Source of the DNA: Xenopus tropicalis
Lineage: Eukaryota > Chordata > Amphibia > Anura > Pipidae
Reading direction: 5' to 3'
DNA length: 64,000 nt
Assembly: GCF_000004195.4 (NCBI RefSeq)
Contig: NC_030677.2
Location: 63,184,222 to 63,248,221, forward strand
The notes below the pieces were generated by a model. It saw only the letters and a program-made list of their open reading frames with translations. It was not told the origin of the DNA and ran no database searches. Of the stretch, positions 47,217-60,849 are shown piece after piece (within the stretch, counting starts at the first letter, position 1; each line of letters opens with the position of its first letter). A program made the position numbers and the translations under genes.

Positions 47217-49790
47217 AGAATTATTTCACTCCCAGATGCTCAAGCAACTAGAGTCTTCGTCCCAGCTACTCTGTCTTATGGCACTGAGTCTTTCCTGTGT
47301 CAAGCATTCCTGGATTCTGGGGCAGCAGGAAACTTCATTGATTCGTCCTTCGTCAAGAAATCTCGTTTCCCTGTTGTGTCTCTCCAGGTGCCACTCTCTG
47401 CTCAAGCGGTTGACGGTCGCCCGGTGTCTCCTGGGCTATTAACTTCCTCCACTGAACTGTTGCAACTTCGAGTGGGTTGGTTACACTCTGAAGAAATTTC
47501 TTTCCTAATTATTGAGTGTCCTAATACCCCACTTATCCTTGGTCTTCCGTGGCTCAGGTTACACAATCCTACTATCAATTGGACCACCGGTGAACTTACT
47601 GCTTGGGGTTCCTCCTGTCGTTCTAAGTGTTTGCCAGCTCCAGTCGTGCCACTCCATGTCTCTTCTGTTGTGCCTGACCCTTCTCCTCTGCCTAAATGCT
47701 ACGAAAGCTTCTATGATGTCTTTGAGAAAAGGAATGCTGAGACTCTCCCTCCACATAGACCTTATGATTGCCCCGTTGAACTGATCCCTGGCACCATGCC
47801 ACCGAGGGGCAGAACGTATCCTTTATCTGTCCCGGAGACCCAGGCCATGAAGGAGTATATCCAGGAGAATCTCTCCAGAGGCTTCATCAGGAAATCCAGT
47901 TCTCCTGCGGGCGCTGGCTTTTTCTTCGTTCAAAAGAAGGATGGGAGCCTCAGACCATGCATCGACTACCGGGGTCTTAACAAAATCACGGTCAAGAACC
48001 GTTATCCTCTCCCCTTAATTCCGGAGCTCTTCGACAGGTTAAAAAACGCAAAGGTTTTCTCCAAACTCGATCTTCGAGGTGCTTACAACCTGATCCGCAT
48101 CCGCCAGGGGGACGAGTGGAAGACTGCATTTAATACCCGTGATGGCCACTATGAGTACCTCGTCATGCCCTTCGGCCTATGCAATGCTCCTGCTGTCTTC
48201 CAAGACTTCATCAATGACATCTTTCGTGATATGCTGCAATCCTGTGTCGTGGTTTACCTCGATGACATCCTGGTGTTCTCTTCTTCTTGGTCAGAACACA
48301 TTCCTCAAGTCAAATCTGTGCTACAACGTCTCAGAGAAAATAATCTCTACGCTAAACTGGAAAAGTGTGAATTCCATAAGTCTAAGATTTCCTTCCTTGG
48401 GTATATTGTCTCTTCCTCTGGTTTTGAGATGGATCCTGCCAAGGTTTCTGCAGTGACTGAGTGGCCTACCCCTGTAGGCCTAAAAGCCATTCAACGTTTT
48501 CTAGGTTTTGACAATTTCTACAGAAGGTTTATCAGAAACTTTTCCCAGATCGTTGCTCCCATCACTGCCCTCACTCGTAAGGACTCCAAGTCACTTTGGT
48601 CTCCTGTGGCCCAGAAGGCCTTTGCATCCCTAAAGTCGGCTTTCGTCTCTGCTCCGGTCTTGATCCATCCGGATACTTCCCGGCCGTTCACCTTGGAGGT
48701 TGACGCCTCTGATACTGGAGTGGGGGCTATTTTATCCCAGCGAGTGGATTTCCAAGGCTCTCTTCACCCCTGTGCCTTTTTCTCCCGGAAGTTATCACCC
48801 GCCGAGAGAAACTACGATATTGGCAACCGTGAACTATTGGCCATTAAGCTAGCCTTGGAGGAATGGCGTCATCTCCTAGAAGGTGCTTCTCAGCCAGTCA
48901 CAATTCTGACTGACCATAAGAACCTAGAATATATTTCCTCCGCTAAGAGACTGAATCCACGACAAGCCAGATGGGCGTTATTCTTTTCTAGGTTCAATTT
49001 CGTTATTTCTTACAGACCAGGCTCCAAGAATGTCAAAGCTGATGCCCTATCCAGATCCCTGTCTTCAGAAGAGTCTCCTTCTGTTCCTCCTTGTTCTATT
49101 ATCCCCCCCGAACGAGTGGTGGCCCCAATATCTTTAGCTCTGCCGGCTACTGAAGCCACACCAGTGTGCCCACCTGGTAAGACTCTCGTCCCCCAGGCCA
49201 AGATTTCTCAAATTCTCTGGTGGGGTCATTCCTCTAAGATTGCAGGCCACCCAGGGGTTAGAAAGACACTTGATCTAATTTCCAGATACTTCTGGTGGTC
49301 TTCCCTTGTTAAAGATGTTCACCAGTTTGTTTCCGCATGTTCTGTCTGTGCCCAGCAGAAAGTTCCTCGGTGTCTCCCCTGTGGTCTTCTTCATCCTCTC
49401 CCTGTTCCAAGCCAACCCTGGACAGATATATCAATGGACTTCATTGTAGATTTACCAAGATCAGCAGAGTTTACTACTATCCTGGTAGTTGTAGATCGTT
49501 TTTCCAAAATGGCCCACTTCGTTCCTCTGAGGAAGCTCCCCTCTGCAGTCCTCCTGGCAAGTATCTTTATTAAGGAGATTTTCCGACTCCATGGCTTCCC
49601 GTCATCCATTGTATCTGATCGTGGAGTCCAGTTTGTCTCCCGCTTTTGGCGAGCCTTTTGTAAATTGTTAGGAATTGGGCTAAATTTTTCTTCTGCATAC
49701 CATCCCCAGAGTAATGGTCAAACAGAGAGAACCAACCAAGTCCTCGAGCAGTTTCTTCGCTGTTTTATTTCACAAAACCATGACAACTGA

Positions 49791-51113
<1,323 letters not shown>

Positions 51114-51118
51114 ATGCC

Positions 51119-51937
51119 CTTATTTCTGTATGAATGACCACGCCTAACTCTGTGTCATCTTTTACCCTGATTCTCAATTAATTGCCATTAACCCTCAATA
51201 ATGAAGTTTATTTACTCCCCTCTCCATTATTAAAGAACCACTTGACAGGATTACTATGGATTTGATTGGCCTACTATCTATGCACTTAATGCATACTTTT
51301 TGTTTTTTTCCTTGCTGCCATGGCATTAAACCCCTGCACCTACAAGAAAAATAGCAATTAAGGTTTTCCAACTCATATATTCACATTACTCAGAGATTTT
51401 CAGCCATTTTAGGTAGTTGGGTTCATACCTGTATATGATGAGCAGGGTAACAAGTGCTTCAGCGCTAAGAGGAGCAAGAGCTTGAGCATAAGGGATGCTT
51501 AAGATCCATGTACTTACTTACTTGCCTTGTCCTCCTTCTCATTGTCTGTGCTACTTTGGTGTGTTCTGTCATAAGCTGGCAGGAAATACAAGGCACCCTA
51601 CTGCAGAAAATATAGCACTGTGCACTTTTTTATTCACAAAGCATAACGTCAGCACAACAGGGCAATTAAATGCAGGGATACCTGATGAAGGGGTCCACCC
51701 TGAAATATCGTATTAGAGCACAAAAAACAAATAGGAAGCTTCCCTCATTAAAGTTCCCTGTTACCCTGAAAGAGGGGTGTTCCTTGACCACATCAAATGA
51801 GCACAAACGTATGTGAGAGAAAATGTGTATGGTATCATAAGTTGTGCTCATTTGTGATAACATAGGCTGGTAATAGTAACAGACTTCTGGGGGACTCTGT
51901 TTTATATTAGTTTAGAGACATTACTATAATATATATA
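51119..51937. other. Intergenic with a TGATGAAGG/AAATATCG repeat scrap
   Basis: Around 51.68-51.71 kb, ACCTGATGAAGGGGTCCACCCTGAAATATCGTATT resembles the 'TTCATCAGG ... AACGTTTCGG' repeats elsewhere in complement. The rest is not recognised. Confidence 0.4.
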
Positions 51938-51939
51938 TA

Positions 51940-53523
51940 CAAACCGGATTCCAAAAAAGTTGGGACACTAAACAAATTGTGAATAAAAACTGAACGCAAT
52001 GATGTGGAGGTGCCAACTTCTAATATTTTATTCAGAATAGAACATAAATCACGGAACAAAAGTTTAAACTGAGAAAATGTACCATTTTAAGGGAAAAATA
52101 TGTTGATTCAGAATTTCATGGTGTCAACAAATCCCAAAAAAGTTGGGACAAGTAGCAATAAGAGGCTGGAAAAAGTAAATTTGAGCATAACGAAGAGCTG
52201 GAAGACCAAATAACACTAATTAGGATAATTGGCAACATGATTGGATATAAAAAGAGCTTCTCAGAGTGGCAGTGTCTCTCAGAAGCCAAGATAGGTAGAG
52301 GATCACCTATTCCCACAATGTTGCGCAGAAAGATAGTGGAGCAATATCAGAAAGGTGTTACCCAGCGAAAAATAGCAAAGATGTTGCATCTATCATCATC
52401 AACTGTGCATAACATCATCCGAAGATGCAGAGAATCTGGAACAATCTCTGTGCGTAAGGGTCAAGGCCGTAAAACCATACTGGATGCCCGTGATCTCCGG
52501 GCCCTTAAACGACACTGCACCACAAACAGGAATGCTACTGTAAAGGAAATCACAGAATGGGCTCAGGAATACTTCCAGAAACCATTGTCAGTGAACACAA
52601 TCCACCGCGCCATCCGCCGTTGCCAGCTGAAACTCTACAGTGCAAAGAAGAAGCCATTTCTAAGCAAGATCCACAAGCTCAGGCATTTTCACTGGGCCAG
52701 GGATCATTTAAAATGGAGTGTGGCAAAATGGAAGACTGTTCTGTGGTCAGACGAGTCACGATTCGAAGTTGTTTTTGGAAATCTGGGACGCCATGTCATC
52801 CGGACCAAAGAGGACAAGGACAACCAAAGTTGTTATCAACACTCAGTTCAGAAGCCTGCATCTCTGATGGTATGGGGTTGCATGAGCGCGTGTGGCATGG
52901 GCAGCTTGCATGTCTGGAAAGGCAGCATCAATGCAGAAAAATATATTCAGGTTCTAGAACAACATATGCTCCCATCCAGACGTCATCTCTTTCAGGGAAG
53001 ACCCTGCATTTTTCAACAAGATAATGTCAGACCACATTCTGCATCAATCACAACATCATGGCTGCGTAGGAGAAGGATCCTGGTACTGAAATGGCCAGTC
53101 TGCAATCCAGATCTTTCACCTATAGAGAACATTTGGCCCATCATAAAGAGGAAGGTGCGACAAAGAAGGCCCAAGACGACTGAACAGTTAGAGGCCTGTA
53201 TTAGACAAGCATTCCTATTCCTAAACTTGAGAAACTGGTCTCCTCGGTCCCCAGACGTCTGTTGGGTGTTGTAAGAAGAAGGGGAGATGCCACACAGGGG
53301 TGAAAATGGCCTTGTCCCAACTTTTTTGGGATTTGTTGACACCATGAAATTCTGAATCAACATATTTTTCCCTTAAAATGGTACATTTTCTCAGTTTAAA
53401 CTTTTTTTCCGTGATTTATCTTCTATTCTGAATAAAATATTAGAAGTTGGCAAGTCCACATCATTGCATTCAGTTTTTATTCACAATTTGTTTAGTGTCC
53501 CAACTTTTTTGGAATCCGGGTTG
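51940..53523 (+). mobile_element. Tc1-like transposon, copy A
   Basis: 1584 bp between TA target duplications (51,938-51,939 and 53,524-53,525). Inverted repeats of 213 bp (51,940-52,152 and 53,311-53,523) each carry two copies of CCAAAAAAGTTGGGACA, one at the outer tip and one at the inner edge, the IR/DR layout of Tc1-like elements such as Sleeping Beauty relatives. The transposase gene sits between them. I recognise the family, with ends CAAACC(G/A)GATTCCAAAAAAG, from frogs and fishes. Very similar to copy B. Confidence 0.95.
52237..53274 (+). pseudogene. Tc1-like transposase, copy A (C-terminal frameshift)
   Basis: A 345-codon frame. Residues about 25-75 hold the first helix-turn-helix (GVTQRKIAKMLHLSSSTVHN). 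Residues about 80-130 hold an RKGQGRKT hook and a second DNA-binding region. The DDE catalytic core follows, with WSDESRF, FQQDN and SPIENIW; the last Asp and Glu are separated by 34 residues, the DD34E signature of Tc1. Relative to copy B a 10-bp deletion near 53,213 shifts the last 24 codons, so the C-terminus is wrong. The catalytic residues and DNA-binding parts are intact, so loss of activity is likely but not certain. The ATG at 52,237 starts 84 bp past the left inverted repeat. Confidence 0.9.
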
Positions 53524-53534
53524 TATATATATTT

Positions 53535-53960
53535 ACATACAGGAAATTTCACAATGGAGACATCAAATGAAGTGAAAAAAGTGAGATCCTTTATTTAGTC
53601 CGACGTTTCAGTTCCTTCTGGAACTTTCATCAGGGACAGCATTGTTACAGTGCATGGTGAACGCTATTTAAACCCAAAAGGGCGCCAAGTTGTTGCTAGG
53701 CAACCCCCAACGTACAGTGAGCAAGTGTAGAAAAGTCAAATAAAATAAAATAAAATGAGCAAAGATCACAACCAATATATAACAAAACTTAATGGGCAAA
53801 GTATAAGGGGCATGTTGACATACACACTGAATTACACATTGTCCCAGATCGCGACCTGACCAAGCCGCCTTGCCAGGATCGCGCAACAGGCAGAGGTAAT
53901 CGCAGACAGCCTCAGGTCCTTCCAGTACATGGCACACATTTTCCCCATATCGCTACTATG
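53535..53960 (+). repeat. Dispersed repeat with GACGTTTCAG...TTCATCAGG
   Basis: TCCTTTATTTAGTCCGACGTTTCAGTTCC followed by CTGGAACTTTCATCAGGGACAGCATTG matches the 21.2-21.4 kb type of repeat, with an AT-rich start and GTTGCTAGGCAACCCCCAACG inside. It abuts Tc1 copy A. The 89-codon minus frame is not a gene. Confidence 0.45.
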
Positions 53961-53962
53961 CC

Positions 53963-54018
53963 TACCGGCTAGGCACCAAGCGTCTGCAGATTCCCGTACG
54001 CTTGGTGCCTAGCCGGTA
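53963..54018. repeat. Perfect 21-bp hairpin, 14-nt loop
   Basis: TACCGGCTAGGCACCAAGCG plus T, then a 14-nt loop, then its exact complement through ...GCCTAGCCGGTA. The GC-rich stem without a single mismatch stands out in AT-rich surroundings. No transposon ends were identified around it, and it has no tract of Ts as a terminator would. Confidence 0.8.
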
Positions 54019-54506
54019 AGTAAGAGTGCCGTTTCTCCTGTGTGATCTACATTTGCTACATTATTCAGGCACCCAGGTAGCGTCCAGTACTTGTGGTGTG
54101 CAGCTTCATAACCTTTTTATCTTTTTATATATATATTACATACATATGCCACAAATGCCTACCTTTAAACCTTTAATATTAACTTTTTCTTATAATAGCC
54201 AGCTAACAGTTTAATTCCAGATCCAATGTTGTGTGATATTTCTAAGATTTGCATCAAAGCATTTTTAATATTTTGTACTACTCAGTCATGCTTATTGAAA
54301 CAGCTGATTGAACTGTGCTTGGATCCTACTTAGATTAAAACCACTCTTAGTTATTAGAAATTTACTTTATATGTGCATTGCAAGTAATGTTTTGTATTAC
54401 AACTGCTTGATTTCAGTGCGATCCATCATCATTTTAAATTTTGATTTTGAGCAATAAGGTTAATGCGTAAGACTTTCCTCTTTACATTCTTTACACATGA
54501 TGTCCT
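54019..54506. other. Intergenic, nothing recognised
   Basis: AT-rich, no recognised element. Confidence 0.4.
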
Positions 54507-54877
54507 TGAATTATTTGCTTTCTTCTGCTAACTCTTTCCAGCTTTCAAATGGGGGTCACTGACCCCAGCAGCCAAAAAACTATCGCTCTTTGAGGCTAGA
54601 ATTTTAATGTTATTGTTACTTTTTATTACGTATCTTTCGATCCAGGCCCTCTCCAATGCATATTCCAGTTTATCATTCAAACCACGGCCTGGTTGATAGG
54701 GTAATTTAGACCCTAGCAACCAGATAGCTGCTAAAATTCCAAACTGAAGAGTTGCTGAACAAAAAGCTAAATAATTCAAAAACCCAAAATAATAAAAGAT
54801 AAAAACCAATTGCAAACTGTAAGAAAAACACTCTCTACAACATTAAAAGTTAATGTAAAGGTGAGCAACCCCTTTAA
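54507..54877 (-). mobile_element. T2-like MITE, left part lost
   Basis: On the minus strand it begins TTAAAGGGGTTGCTCACCTTTAC and runs through GAGAGTGTTTTTCTTACAGTTTGC, TTGCTAGGGTCTAAATTACCC and GGGGTCAGTGACCCCCATTTG, the family words of the T2-like element at 15.9-17.5 kb. The far end (after TTCTTCTG...) is missing. The 95-codon frame is not a gene. Confidence 0.75.
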
Positions 54878-55024
54878 TTTGGGTTGAAGACAAAAGTCTA
54901 TCAAATTCAACCCCTACAAATGAACCCCAGTGCACATATATACTTATAACTATACAAACATATCTATACATCCACATATATAAACTAAATATAATGATAC
55001 CTATACTAAGTTAACTGTGGATCT

Positions 55025-55392
55025 TAAGATCACAATACCCTTGGATATTATGCTTATTCAAGAAATCATCCAGGCCCCTCTTAAAGGCATTAACAGAATC
55101 TGCCATTACCACATCACTAGGAAGGTGCATTCCCCAACCTCATAGCCCTTACCTACACTGCTTCAAATGAAACTTCAGTTTCTCAAGTGAAAATTAGTGG
55201 CCTCTGGTTCTGTGATCTCTTCTATGTGAAAAAAGATTTCCCACTATCTATGCCTGCTCTTATGTACTTGTAAAGAGTAATCATGTCCCATCAGAAGCAC
55301 TTTTTTATTCCAGAGAAAACAACCACAACCTTGAAAGTCTACCCTTTTAGTTTAAATCCTCCATCCCTTTCACCAGTTTAGGAGAGTTTTAG
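55025..55392 (-). pseudogene. CR1-like LINE reverse-transcriptase C-terminus
   Basis: On the minus strand, in shifting frames, KLVKGMEDLN, RLSRLWLFSLE, DMITLYKYIRAGIDSGK and VVMADSVNAFKRGLDDFLNKHN can be read in order. These match the C-terminal region of CR1/L2-clade reverse transcriptases. Several stops and frameshifts separate them. The ending resembles the tail of the 35-kb LINE (EFFNKH), so the two belong to related families. Confidence 0.8.
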
Positions 55393-55963
55393 AGAGTTTT
55401 TTAAAGCAAACTTTTAAAATGTTTTTTTTTGTTTTGTTTTTCTTTGTAATAATAAAACAGTACAGAACTGGGATCTGTTATCAGGAAACCCATTATCCAG
55501 AAAGTTCCAAATTACAGAAAGGCTATCTCCCATAGACTCCATTATAAGCAAATAACTTTTTTTCTTTCAATTATAAGGAAATAATTTTTAAAAATGATTT
55601 TCTTTTTCTTTGTAATTAATTGTAAGACAGTACCTTCTACTTAATCCCAACTAAGATATAATTAATCCTTATAGGAGGCAGACCAATCCTACTGGGTATA
55701 TTTCATGTTTAAAGGATTTTTAGCAGACTTAAGGGATCTATCTGTAATTTGGATCTCCAGAACTGATCTGCAAAACCCCAGGTCCTGAGCATTCTGGATA
55801 ACAGCTTCCATACCTGTACCTTGTACTTGATAGTAACTAAGCTGCATAAATCCAAATAGGTGGCAAAACAATATTTTTTAGTAGACTTAAGGTATGGTAA
55901 TCCAAATTATGGTAAGTGTCCCTTAATAGAAAAAACCCCAAGTTCCAAGTATTGTGGATAAAG
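55383..55963 (+). mobile_element. TACAGG-family MITE with a second copy inserted in it
   Basis: An older copy is split at its internal CAGTACCTTG site: CTTTGTAATAATAAAACAGTA ends at 55,462 and the older copy resumes with TACCTTGTACTTGAT at 55,817. Between them is a complete younger copy (55,463-55,816) from CAGAACTGGGATCTG to CATACCTG. TA is present on both sides. The older copy continues to about 55,963 (CCAAGTATTGTGGATAA); its left end is short. Confidence 0.85.
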
Positions 55964-56560
55964 ATATAGATTATAATAACAAAATATCTCCTTCAGAGAT
56001 GATGGCCCAACATTGTTACCAGCAAGATCAGCATCTCTCTAATTATCCAACAGAGATTAATTGGCATTATAGCAGAAGCTCAAGAAGTAAACTTTCCATC
56101 CCCACACAGCAACATTTCCCTCTCTTTCAATGCCTTTTTTATTTGTTTATCTCCAGATAAATCTGTTTTTTTTCTAGTTATGATCTTAGTGTTTGAATTT
56201 CTTGTCACAGTGCCCCTGCCCTTATAGCACTTTTTTGTTCAGAAATGACTTTCATGAAGATCATCAGCAAACAAATAACACAGCAGCAGTACAAAAATGA
56301 CTTGAAAAAAAAGGTAATGACATTTTTAAGTAAAAAAATAAAAAGATTAATAGATTTAAATAATCCACACGTGGAAGTGTGATGATTAGAATTATTTCTG
56401 TTTCACAAAATAATAAGAAGTACCTTATCTAGGTTAGCTTTTCTTTCCATACAATTATTTAACATATTATACTTTATACCAACATTAATCTTATTTAACA
56501 TATTATACTTTATACCAACATTTATCTTTGCTGGAAAAATACTGTGAACCTCCCTCCTTA
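55964..56560. other. Intergenic, small direct repeat inside
   Basis: At 56,458-56,522 the stretch TTTAACATATTATACTTTATACCAACATT(A/T)ATCTT occurs twice in tandem (unit 34 bp). Otherwise nothing recognised. Confidence 0.5.
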
Positions 56561-56574
56561 TGTTTAGTGGCATA

Positions 56575-56720
56575 TGTATATGTATAACCAAATTTGGTTC
56601 GGCCAGGTAATTGTATTTAGCTGAATCCTTCTGAAAAGGCTAGCATTCATCCAAATCCCAAACCAAATTTGGGATTATAATGGTTTGTGGGAAATAAAAA
56701 AACCTAAAATATACACGGTA
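56575..56720 (+). mobile_element. Fragment of the GGTTCGGCCAG hAT-like family
   Basis: AACCAAATTTGGTTCGGCCAGG, GCTGAATCCTTCTG and CCAAATCCCAAACCAAATTTGG are words of the family seen at 23.09 kb. Ends are not clear. Confidence 0.45.
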
Positions 56721-56807
56721 TTCATAAAGTGTAACCCTTTATGAGAATGAGTTGACAGTATAAATACATAGTCACACCTGCTTGCTTGTCTCATCTACTA
56801 GTTGTGT

Positions 56808-56945
56808 TTAGTGATGAGCGAATCTGTCCCGTTTCACTTCGATTCGCTTCGAAACAGTGAAAATGTCGCACATCAAAAAAAATTGTCGCATGCGACTATT
56901 CTTTTGTCGACCGCGGCTATTCTTTTGTCGCCCGCGGCTATTATT
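56808..56945 (+). mobile_element. GTGATGAGCGAATCTGTCCCG MITE fragment
   Basis: Begins TTAGTGATGAGCGAATCTGTC, a typical left end, then CGCTTCGAAACAG. It passes into three imperfect copies of a 22-bp CGCGGCTATTCTTTTGTCG-like unit and stops without a right end. Confidence 0.6.
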
Positions 56946-57469
56946 TTATAAAATATTATAAATATGATCTGACTTCCCAAAGGATGCAAAAAGCAGGTTC
57001 ATTCTTTACAGTTTATATCATTATGAACAAAGCATACACTAAATAATAGACAAAATAGGAATTTTCATTGCAAAATGAATAGTTAGATGCTGATATGAAG
57101 CAAAATCATGTTTTTAACTAATGCAGCAGTGCCATCCCCAGAACTGGATATACTGGCACTAAGTTTTTTTTCCCAAAGTGCTTTAGCGTCTACCGTAAGT
57201 TACAGCCCAAAGATTCAGACTAGACTACCTACAGACAGCCTTAGGCAGTAGGGTTGCTGCAATTTCCCATAGGTGACAGTAAGGAGTAATCTGTCATACA
57301 GTACTCTGTGGTCAATATTTTTTTGCTGCTGAAAATACAGTAGTGCTGTGAATTTCATTTTACACTTGTCATAGATGCCAAATTATTAAATACCCTATAA
57401 CAGCACTTATAATAGAACATTCCTTTAATTATATCATGTATTTAATTTCTCCTTTACTATCTTAAGCAT
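56946..57469. other. Intergenic, nothing recognised
   Basis: No element ends or domains recognised. Confidence 0.4.
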
Positions 57470-57735
57470 TTAATGAACTAACGACGGGGCTGCCCGACCA
57501 ACATCTGGGCTGAAATCGCCTATATTTTGATCAGACAGATTTGATAATTAGTGGGAATGGGGACCACATCGGCTCGTTGATGCAGTCTCTGAACCAACAG
57601 ATGCCTATACCCGTCGTTCTAATTCGATAGTTTGACCCCAGGGCCAAATGACCAAATTAGACCAATATCACCCACCCACAGGTAGGGATATCTTGAGAAG
57701 ATCCGTTAGCTTGGAGACCTCGCCTGGCCACCTTT
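57470..57735 (+). mobile_element. Fragment of a frog repeat (CCCACCCACAGGTAGGGATATC)
   Basis: GACCAATATCACCCACCCAC, GGTAGGGATATCTTGAGAAG and GATCCGTTAGCTTGGAGACC match a frog MITE family rich in GATATCG words. Ends are lost; identification is from memory. Confidence 0.5.
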
Positions 57736-57742
57736 ATAAGCA

Positions 57743-58154
57743 CATCTACTAAAACTCTATAATTTCTCTTTTTTTTTTCATTTTCAAACTCGACTAAACT
57801 CATTGTCTCAAATGTCTAACATCTGCTAAAAAATTCTGACAGGAAAAGTCCATGCAAGAATTTTCCAAGTTGTCTCTCCGAAACCATGACTTTTTTGAAT
57901 TGTTGCATAACAACCATAATCAAAAATCCAAATACTCTAAAGTTTTGAGTCAAAAGAAGGATCATCCAGGAAAGTAAAGGGACATCTGCCATTGACTTCT
58001 ACATTAACTCGGCAAGTTTTAGATTACAAATTGTCAGATTTGTATTTTAGGAGTTTAGGCGCAAATCTAGAAAAAAAAACTTTTTTTAGTGACTTTTAGC
58101 GCTAAAAATCTAAATCGAGGAAAAAAAATCTGATCGTTAGTAAATGGGCCCCTA
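57743..58154 (+). mobile_element. CTACTAAAACTC...GTAAATGGGCCCC MITE
   Basis: Left part CATCTACTAAAACTCTATAAT, then CAAATGTCTAACATCTGC, AATCCAAATACTCTAAAGTTTTG, GGGACATCTGCCATTGACTTC and CTCGGCAAGTTTTAG. Right end GATCGTTAGTAAATGGGCCCC. Same family as 23.4 and 58.8 kb. Confidence 0.6.
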
Positions 58155-58287
58155 ATTGTTCAGCCTGTTTAATAGTTTGTGCTTATTTTGGTGAATCACA
58201 CGATTCCTTTTAATTAAATATTTTGCATTAATTATTTTTTCTAAAGAATGTGTGTTGTTAGGATATTAAGGAGTGGTGTAAATCACT

Positions 58288-58457
58288 GGGGCAGAGTGGC
58301 AGTAATCATGGGGCAGAGTGGCAGTAATCATGGGGCAGAGTGCCAGCAATCATGGGGCAGAGTGCCAGCAATCATGGGGCAGAATGCTAGTAATCATGGG
58401 GCAGAGTGCCAGTAATCATGGGCAGAATGCCAGTAATCATGGGGCAGAGTGCCAGTA
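58288..58457 (+). repeat. 22-bp minisatellite, about 8 units
   Basis: About 7.8 head-to-tail copies of GGGGCAGAGTGCCAGTAATC plus AT. One unit is a base short and several share the same substitutions (GGCAGT/CCAGCA), showing the array grew by local duplication. Confidence 0.9.
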
Positions 58458-58459
58458 AA

Positions 58460-58795
58460 AACCCATGAAAGTAGGATCATGGGTGTAGGTGTGGGTGGTG
58501 GTGGGGCATCTGAGTGTGGTTGGAAGGTGGGATGACTGTAGTACACCAGAAGTACTAAATAATATGGCTTTACTGAATTCACACAAAGGAAAATTTGTTC
58601 ACACAAAGCCTTACATTTCCACATTGTGCATATTTTTCAATTACCGACTTACATTCCCCCAATAGTGTCTCTATATAAAAACAGGAGGAGAAAGGCAATA
58701 TTAATGCATCAAGGGTTTTAAATTCTGTACTTGCCAAGACCTATTGCAATAAGCTAGCAGATTTTAAAACTGATATTTGGGGTCACAAACACAAA
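58460..58795. other. Intergenic, nothing recognised
   Basis: Includes a GGTGTGGGTGGTGGTGGGGC purine/GT-rich stretch at 58.49 kb directly after the minisatellite. No element ends. Confidence 0.4.
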
Positions 58796-58797
58796 GG

Positions 58798-59242
58798 GAC
58801 ACATTTACTAAAACTCTAACATTTTAATTTTTAAAAATTCAAATAAACTCATTTCCACATTTGTCTGACGTTTACTTAAAAGTCTGAACCGACAAAGTCA
58901 GTATGGGACTCTCACAATAGAATTGTTGCACTGAAACCTCTACTTTTGCACAAAAAAACAGCATCAAAAACCCAAACCTCTAAAGAAGGATCTGCCAGGG
59001 AAGAGAAGGGACTTTTACATGATCTTGGCTGATTTTTTAGCGTGGTTTCTTCGTCTGAATAGTCCGATTCGTGCGAATCGGATTTTTGTTTTCCCTAGCC
59101 AGCTTTTTATTTTTTGGACAGGGAAAAAAAACCCCGATTTGCACAAATCAGGCTATTCAGACCATGCAAGAATTTGGGAACTTTGGTGTGGTTTTGGGAT
59201 ACAAATGCTCGAGCCCGAAAACAGTTTGTAAATGCCCCCCTA
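58798..59242 (+). mobile_element. CATTTACTAAAACTC MITE, another copy
   Basis: Starts GGGACACATTTACTAAAACTC and ends TTTGTAAATGCCCCCCTA. Shares AAACTCATTTCCACATTTGTC and GATCTTGGCTGATTTTTTAG with the 23.4 and 57.7 kb segments. The centre has an inverted pair, GAATAGTCCGATTCGTGCGA and TTGCACAAATCAGGCTATTC. The three overlapping frames of 65-70 codons are not genes. Confidence 0.6.
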
Positions 59243-59830
59243 ATTGTCAATGTTTTAATGGCAACATCTCCATTTAGCTACTTCCCTTTAATCAACACTC
59301 ATTCAAAGTAAAAGACCTGACAGTTTTACATAATTTAAAAATGCAAATTGCCATATAGCAGAAAAGAGATATCAAAAACAAACTGTACCTATATGAATTT
59401 TTAAATAAATATATGTTTTAAAAGCTAAAGATGTTTAAAGATTATTTCTTCTCTTCCAATTCTTTCCACTCTGTATTTCTGTTGTTAACACAATAACTGC
59501 ACAATAAAAACTTGCTGGCAATAACTATTTTGTAGACTGGAATAAAGGTTTAGACTATGTCTATTAATCTGAAATGTATAAGATCTATGTATTTACAAAT
59601 AGCTTTTTCTATCAAATAGTCTATATAGACAATATAGATGATATAGACAAGGACAATACAAAAGACAATCCTAGGTAAAAATGAATCAAACATATAAACT
59701 ACATAAACGCTAAATCCTATACTGTATTATAACTGCACAGAACATTACATATGTATGAAGCATATCAGTGAGCACAAGCAAGTAACCACACATGTAGTAA
59801 TTGTACAGCACTTGGATTATGCAACCAAAG
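59243..59830. other. Intergenic, nothing recognised
   Basis: AT-rich with no recognised element. Confidence 0.4.
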
Positions 59831-59965
59831 TAAGTGTAGGATCGGACTGGCAAATACCAAAGGGGCTGTTGTAAGATATTTTAGACAGTCACTATTACTT
59901 GGACTGGTGTGGGGCTGCTTTGGCCCTGAAATGTCAGGGCCTTAATTGAATCCCTGTCTGAACCT
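59831..59965 (+). mobile_element. Fragment of a GGACTGGCAAAT hAT-like repeat
   Basis: GATCGGACTGGCAAATACC, AGGGGCTGTTGTAAGATATTTTAGACAGTCAC, TGGTGTGGGGCTGC and GAAATGTCAGGGCC follow the order of a frog repeat I recall with ends of the GTCCGACTGGC type. Target duplication not readable. Confidence 0.45.
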
Positions 59966-60845
59966 GAGTAAGTGTATTTGAAGGGACTCATGCCTGACAG
60001 AGCTAGCATCTGCCATAGGAAGGGTGTTTTCAACCCAGAAAGACTTGAGTTATAAAGTATGATCTATATTAATCAACATACTCAACCAAACATTAACCCA
60101 TTACTGGCCATATTAAAGTATGGCCAGTAATTTCCAATGAACAAACTGGTTAAGGGGCTGCAAAGGAGCAGAGGCTGCGGTAGTGGTAGTGGTTATACAA
60201 ATGATCCCATTGAAAATACTGTGTGCTTTCTTTGTAGGTAACTAGGAGGCAGCTTTTCTTAAAGAAATTGCTTAGCAGCATTAATAGTAAACTTAGCACT
60301 TAACATAACAGTGTCAAGAGCTAGCTCTCTCTACAACTGCACATATGTTACAACAGATAGAAACTGTTTAGAACATAAGGCTAAATATTTATTTTCAGTC
60401 GTGTATTCATAGTTTGAATATATAATTTTTTCCACAGTGCTAAATAGTCATTGTTTTTACTATAATAATTACATTAAAACACACAGAATCATGCTGCCAT
60501 CTATTGGAATAATTATTACAAATCAATTTTTTTTGTTTGAATTAGAAATCTTGAAACAACACATTTTTCAACAGTTGTTGGAACCCAACGTTGTAGAATT
60601 ATGGAGTGTGTAAATGATATGAAATCAAAACTCATATCTTACAGACTTTAATTCTATGACAATTAGATGTTGAGTCAAAAATTCTGTAGGTAAACCTAAG
60701 GAAGGATCAGTGATATTAAAAATATGTGTAGTGCAAACACATCGCTGAATGTAAAGGCCACAGTATATAAATAATAAATATTTTAATTTAATATATTGAA
60801 ATGATGATGTAACCCCTATTTGGCTATAAAATAGTCAAAACCCAG
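59966..60845. other. Intergenic, apparently single-copy
   Basis: No element ends; the ATCATGCTGCCATCTATTGG stretch near 60.49 kb and its AT-rich surroundings look non-repetitive. Nothing further can be supported. Confidence 0.4.
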
Positions 60846-60849
60846 GCTA